Below are positions 6,203 through 9,404 of a stretch of 9,404 bases of DNA, one piece after another. The translations under genes were made by a program, and so were the position numbers. The notes beneath the pieces are model-generated. The model ran no database searches, was not told where the DNA came from, and saw only the letters and a list, made by a program, of their open reading frames with translations. The stretch spans positions 1 through 9,404 of the forward strand of contig JBGTIS010000360.1 of NCBI GenBank assembly GCA_041745535.1, in the 5' to 3' direction. The first letter of the stretch is position 1. Each line of letters opens with the position of its first letter. Origin of the DNA: JBGTIS01 sp041745535. GTDB taxonomy: Bacteria; Bacteroidota; Bacteroidia; Cytophagales; Cyclobacteriaceae.

Positions 6203-6811
6203 ATGATAGACACTACCCTGGCTGGCTCACCTCTCAAAGAAGCTGATCTGAATGCGGCTGAACTTTGGGAACAGTTCATCGCCGGAGATCGGGTTGCCTA
6301 TCAAAAACTATATTGCTATTTTCTTCCCGGCCTGTATAGTTATGGTTTTAAAATAATTGCCAACAAAGAGGTGGTGAATGACTGCCTGCAGGATTTGTTT
6401 ATTGATTTATGGAAATATAAGGATAATCTCTCCATGGTATACAACATAAAACAATACCTGTTTTCATCATTCAGAAATAAGCTGATCAAAACAGTTACGC
6501 GGAACCGGTATCAGGCCTGCGACATGGAACTTGCCTTTGCCGATACGCTGGTGGTGTTTCCTTTTGAGCAAAGTATTATCGACAATCAGACACAGGGGGA
6601 AAACAAAATGCGGTTACAAAAAGCTTTTCACTGTTTATCGAAAAGGCAACAGGAAGCGATCAACCTCTTGTTTTATGAAAAGTTCAGCTACGAACAGGTC
6701 TCTGATATCATGAACATCAATCTACGTTCGGTATATACCTTGGTGTGGAAAGCGCTTTCCCTGCTCAGGAAAGAACTGTTAATTCTATTGATTGCCGCTT
6801 TTCAGGGATAA
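6203..6811 (+). CDS. ECF-type RNA polymerase sigma-70 factor (Bacteroidota FecI-like)
   Basis: The product is 202 residues from ATG 6203. The frame extends back to a TTG at 6143, but that start would give an atypical hydrophobic N-terminus. Region 2 spans about 20-90 (ELWEQFIAGDRVAYQKLY..., then VVNDCLQDLFIDLWKYKDNL, the core-binding and -10 recognition helices). A short linker follows. Region 4 spans about 137-190 (LSKRQQEAINLLFYEKFSYEQVSDIMNINLRSVYTLVWKALSLLRK), a helix-turn-helix. There is no region 1 or 3, as expected for ECF factors. A FecR-type anti-sigma gene follows, then an STN-domain SusC gene. By analogy this factor directs transcription of that transporter operon when released from FecR. 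The last dozen residues (ELLILLIAAFQG) are unusually hydrophobic. Confidence 0.92.
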   Translation: MIDTTLAGSPLKEADLNAAELWEQFIAGDRVAYQKLYCYFLPGLYSYGFKIIANKEVVNDCLQDLFIDLWKYKDNLSMVYNIKQYLFSSFRNKLIKTVTRNRYQACDMELAFADTLVVFPFEQSIIDNQTQGENKMRLQKAFHCLSKRQQEAINLLFYEKFSYEQVSDIMNINLRSVYTLVWKALSLLRKELLILLIAAFQG

Positions 6812-6866
6812 TCGGAGCTTTGATAACCCTCAGATTGCTTTTAGTATTACCACACGATTCTAAAAT

Positions 6867-6891
6867 AATTAAAAAATATTTAATTTTTTTT
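6867..6891 (+). terminator. AT-only hairpin with T-run between sigma and anti-sigma genes
   Basis: AATTAAA (6867-6873) pairs with TTTAATT (6879-6885) around a 5-nt loop and is followed by T6 (6886-6891). The order matches an intrinsic terminator, but the stem has only A-T pairs and would be weak. It could equally be promoter-like AT-rich DNA for the anti-sigma gene, given the 126-nt gap between the two genes. Confidence 0.25.
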
Positions 6892-6937
6892 AGATAACTA
6901 TTGCCCCTAGCTGGCTCTTTACAATAAAGTGGTCGAT

Positions 6938-8044
6938 ATGGAAAGTTATGAGCGATATGGTGTAGAAGATTTTGTATTGGATGAAGCTTTCCGGAAGTGG
7001 GTGCTCCATCCCGATAAATCTTCTCACAGTTTTTGGACTAACTGGCTTGCCGCGCATCCACAAAAAGCAGCTACGGTTGCACAGGCTATTGAATTAATCA
7101 GGCAATTACCAGTGGTACACCATGGAATTAGCCTCATGGAGCTCAGCAATATTACTGAAGCTATCGAAGCAGGTATAGATAATTTACAGCAAACGGATGT
7201 GCTACAGGAAAAGGTAGTACCCCTGACTGCCTATGCGATAGCAGAAAATAAAGAATCAGATTACCAGCCTCGCTTTCTATTTGTGCTGGCAAAAATAGCC
7301 GCCTGTGTGTTATTTGTAATCGGTATGGCGTACTTTATTTATCAATATAAATATCCCGAATCTCCTGCGCCTGGTGTGGTATATGAACAGGTGGTAAAGG
7401 AAAGCCCAATAGGGCAGAAAACCACCGTGTTTCTAAGCGATGGTTCAAAGGTAATGCTGAACGCAGGCAGCAGGTTAACCTTCACCAAACCCTTTCAGCC
7501 AGACAAGCGGGGAGTAAACCTGGAAGGCGAAGCATTTTTTGAAGTAGCCAGGGATTCTCTCCGGCCATTTCAGGTGTTTGCCAATGAGGTAACAACCACA
7601 GCGTTGGGTACCAGTTTTAACATTGCTGCTTACCCCGAAAGCAATGATATGAAAATATCGCTGGCAATGGGTAAAGTTAAAGTGAGTTATCAAAGCCAGA
7701 CCGATCAAGCTGTACCTGAAACCTATTTTCTGGTTCCCGGCGAGAAGCTATTATTTGAAACTGATAAAAAGCTTTTTACCAAACAACTATTCAATGCCGA
7801 TGAAGTGCTGGCCTGGAAAGAAGGAATTATTTACCTGAAAAATGCCGATCAGCCAACTGTAATCAAAACCCTGGAACGGTGGTATGGCGTGCGTATTGAA
7901 ATTGAAGGCAACAGTACCACTTCCTGGGATATCAGTGCGAAATTCGACAATCAGTCATTAAAAAGTGTGCTCACTTCTTTAGCCTATACCCTGAATTTTG
8001 ACTTTGTTATTAAGGAAGACCATGTATTAATCAAGTACTTATAA
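6938..8044 (+). CDS. FecR-family anti-sigma factor (membrane-spanning, DUF4974 C-terminus)
   Basis: The product is 368 residues from ATG 6938. A GTG at 6929 is in frame and would add three residues. The cytoplasmic part (1-112) begins MESYERYGVEDFVLDEAFRKWVLHP, typical of Bacteroidota FecR, and would bind the sigma factor. One membrane segment follows (about 113-137, FLFVLAKIAACVLFVIGMAYFIY). The periplasmic FecR domain covers about 155-260 (GQKTTVFLSDGSKVMLNAGSRLTF, LEGEAFFEVARD, VTTTALGTSFNI). The DUF4974-type C-terminal domain covers about 297-368 (GIIYLKNADQPTVIKTLERWYGVRIEIEG ... LKSVLTSLAYTLNFDFVIKE) and resembles an STN fold. Family knowledge: it holds its ECF sigma at the membrane until the transporter's STN domain signals ligand. 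It lies between the sigma gene and the transporter gene, on the same strand. Confidence 0.93.
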   Translation: MESYERYGVEDFVLDEAFRKWVLHPDKSSHSFWTNWLAAHPQKAATVAQAIELIRQLPVVHHGISLMELSNITEAIEAGIDNLQQTDVLQEKVVPLTAYAIAENKESDYQPRFLFVLAKIAACVLFVIGMAYFIYQYKYPESPAPGVVYEQVVKESPIGQKTTVFLSDGSKVMLNAGSRLTFTKPFQPDKRGVNLEGEAFFEVARDSLRPFQVFANEVTTTALGTSFNIAAYPESNDMKISLAMGKVKVSYQSQTDQAVPETYFLVPGEKLLFETDKKLFTKQLFNADEVLAWKEGIIYLKNADQPTVIKTLERWYGVRIEIEGNSTTSWDISAKFDNQSLKSVLTSLAYTLNFDFVIKEDHVLIKYL

Positions 8045-8058
8045 ATAAAAAAATACTT

Positions 8059-8082
8059 ATGAACTACACAGATACCGGATAA
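8059..8082 (+). other. Minimal reading frame in the transporter leader (possible leader peptide)
   Basis: ATG 8059 to TAA 8082 encodes only seven residues (MNYTDTG). It ends 4 nt before the stem of the 8087-8113 hairpin, a leader-peptide-like position. Such short frames occur often by chance and no ribosome-binding signal supports translation, so this is speculative. Confidence 0.15.
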
Positions 8083-8086
8083 AAAA

Positions 8087-8125
8087 GTAGCAGCGCTTGG
8101 TGGGCACTGCTACGAAACAATTTTT
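8087..8125 (+). terminator. Hairpin plus T-rich run between fecR and the SusC gene (terminator or attenuator)
   Basis: GTAGCAG (8087-8093) pairs perfectly with CTGCTAC (8107-8113). A further GC/GC pairing (8095-8096 with 8104-8105) extends the stem across one mismatch. The stem is preceded by A6, and 7 nt after it comes TTTTTC. It follows the FecR stop codon by 42 nt. It could end the sigma-fecR transcript or partly limit read-through into the transporter gene. The T-run is displaced from the stem, so termination strength is doubtful. Confidence 0.45.
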
Positions 8126-8134
8126 CTTCTTAAC

Positions 8135-8174
8135 AGGCAACCGTTGCCATGATTCGAATAAGCAACTGTTGCCT
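8135..8174. promoter_or_regulatory. Paired GGCAAC-n-GTTGCC dyads upstream of the SusC gene
   Basis: GGCAACCGTTGCC (8136-8148) is a perfect 13-bp dyad. A near copy, AGCAACTGTTGCC (8161-8173), has its centre 25 bp downstream. Together they can also form one stem: 8135-8147 with 8162-8174, 12 of 13 pairs, 14-nt loop. The downstream GTTGCC can alternatively pair with GGCAA at 8176-8180. This could be a double operator or a set of mutually exclusive RNA hairpins in the transporter leader. Which one cannot be told from sequence. Confidence 0.45.
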
Positions 8175-8225
8175 TGGCAAAAAGAAGCTCTAATAGCTTA
8201 TTATCTACTAAAACACCTTAAATAT

Positions 8226-9404
8226 ATGAAATACATCTTTACAAGGATACTTATGTATTCATTTTATGGCATAATTCTGCAAATCGCATGCGGTAGCTGG
8301 GTGCTGGCCACTATTCCGGGTTATGCCCAGGAAGGCACCAGTGCCAAAGATATCCCGCTTACACTACAGTTGGATAACGCTGATCTGATCACTACTTTCA
8401 AACAAATTGAACAGATCACTGACTTTAATTTTGTGTACAACCGAAAAGACATTGACCTGGACGTCAGGCTGAAAAGTAATTACCAAAATACTTCGTTATA
8501 CGATATACTGGTAGATATTTCCAGAAAAACCCGTTTGGGCTTTAAAAGAGTTAACACCAATATCAATGTTAAAAAATTAACAGACAACCAGCAGGATCCT
8601 GTTACCGAAGAACTGGTAGTAATTACGGTAACCGGTAGGGTAACTGCTTTTTCAGATGGTTCTACCTTACCTGGCGTAAATATTCTGGTGAAAGGTACCA
8701 GTACAGGCACGGTTACAGACGTAGATGGCCGATATAGCATCAGAGTACCCAATGAAAATACCGATACCCTGGTATATTCATCCATTGGTTATCTTACCCA
8801 AGAAGTCGCGGTAAAAGGTCAAACCGTTATTGATATTACCTTGTCGGAAGACATTAAAAGTTTGAGCGAAGTTGTCGTAATCGGGTACGGAACGGCTGAG
8901 AAAAAGGAAATTACCAGTTCGGTAGCCAGTGTGGATTCCAAAGACTTTAACAAAGGGAATGTAAACGACCCTGCCCAGTTGTTACAGGGAAAGGTGGCTG
9001 GTTTGTCCATTGCCAAGCCGGGTGGCGACCCGAATGCCGGTTACAACATCCGGTTGCGCGGACTCTCTACTTTTGGTGCCAACTCACAACCACTAATCGT
9101 AATCGACGGCGTGGTAGGAGGCTCATTACAAACGGTGGATCCAAATGATATTGCATCGGTTGAAGTGCTTAAAGATGCTTCCGCAGCAGCTATTTACGGC
9201 ACCCGTGGTGCATCCGGGGTAATTATCGTAACCACCAAACAGGGAGAAGGTTCCGGCGTAGCCAGCATCGATTACAACGGATATGCGGCCGTAGAAGAGG
9301 TGGCCAGGTTCGTACCCAACTCCACACCACAGCAGTTTGTGGAAGCCGGTGGTATTGATAATGGTTTTGAAACCGACTGGCTGGATCTGGTTACCCAGAA
9401 AGGC
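8226..9404 (+). CDS. SusC/RagA-family TonB-dependent transporter with STN domain (3' end outside window)
   Basis: The frame is open from ATG 8226 to the window edge (393 codons, no stop). Residues 1-34 or so form a signal peptide (MKYIFTRILMYSFYGI..., cleavage near GYA-QEG). An STN secretin/TonB short N-terminal domain follows at about 45-118 (LQLDNADLITTFKQIEQITDFNFVYNRKDI ... LYDILVDISRKTRLGFKRV). Next is a carboxypeptidase-regulatory-like domain, about 134-212 (GRVTAFSDGSTLPGVNILVKGTSTGTVTDVDGRYSI). SEVVVIGYGTAEKKEITSSV (from 214) leads into the plug. DPNDIASVEVLKDASAAAIYGTRGASGVIIVTTK (about 305-338) is the SusC/RagA signature. The STN domain and the upstream sigma/FecR genes mark it as a signal-transducing transporter: it would import a TonB-dependent substrate and report its presence to FecR. 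Substrate is unknown, and a SusD partner would be expected beyond the right edge. Confidence 0.95.
   Translation, partial: MKYIFTRILMYSFYGIILQIACGSWVLATIPGYAQEGTSAKDIPLTLQLDNADLITTFKQIEQITDFNFVYNRKDIDLDVRLKSNYQNTSLYDILVDISRKTRLGFKRVNTNINVKKLTDNQQDPVTEELVVITVTGRVTAFSDGSTLPGVNILVKGTSTGTVTDVDGRYSIRVPNENTDTLVYSSIGYLTQEVAVKGQTVIDITLSEDIKSLSEVVVIGYGTAEKKEITSSVASVDSKDFNKGNVNDPAQLLQGKVAGLSIAKPGGDPNAGYNIRLRGLSTFGANSQPLIVIDGVVGGSLQTVDPNDIASVEVLKDASAAAIYGTRGASGVIIVTTKQGEGSGVASIDYNGYAAVEEVARFVPNSTPQQFVEAGGIDNGFETDWLDLVTQKG

Noticed and set aside
8480..9016. Minus-strand open frames at 8480-8785 and 8819-9016
   Set aside because: They are antisense to the clear STN, regulatory and plug domains of the SusC gene on the plus strand.

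Overview
The window looks like part of a Bacteroidota chromosome, probably from the Cytophagales/Chitinophagales side of the phylum. The reasons are two SusC-type TonB-dependent transporters, a SusD lipoprotein, and an ECF sigma factor / FecR anti-sigma pair next to a SusC that carries an STN signalling domain. Starts lack Shine-Dalgarno sequences and intergenic DNA is AT-rich. Genus cannot be told from the sequence alone.

Layout. Bases 1-3029 (+) are the end of one nutrient-uptake operon: the C-terminal barrel of a SusC protein cut by the window edge, a complete SusD-like lipoprotein (1102-2601) and a small unrecognised lipoprotein (2619-3029), closed by a hairpin terminator (3041-3072). Convergent to it, 3405-4538 (-) encodes an exported GH20-like glycosidase. 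The gap between these converging genes holds the most unusual object in the window. It is a block of about 200 bp with a core of about 71% GC, perfect 14-bp terminal inverted repeats, nested inner inverted repeats, an internal 14-bp tandem duplication, and 10-bp imperfect direct repeats directly outside it. It reads like a small non-autonomous (MITE/REP-like) element or a very stable hairpin.

Bases 4788-5249 (+) encode a small DUF2227-type predicted metal-binding membrane protein, divergent from the glycosidase. The gap between them carries several dyads. An endonuclease III-family DNA glycosylase with a [4Fe-4S] loop follows (5296-5994, +).

Bases 6203-9404 (+) form a trans-envelope signalling and uptake cassette. 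It consists of an ECF sigma factor, a FecR-type anti-sigma with one membrane segment, and the N-terminal 393 residues of a SusC/RagA transporter with signal peptide, STN domain, carboxypeptidase-regulatory-like domain and plug, running off the right edge. By analogy with FecIRA-type systems, substrate binding at the transporter would signal through STN to FecR and release the sigma factor. The 181-nt gap before this transporter holds a minimal reading frame, a hairpin followed by a T-rich run, and two near-identical 13-bp dyads, which look like a regulated leader. No rRNA, tRNA, CRISPR array, transposase or recognised defence system was seen.
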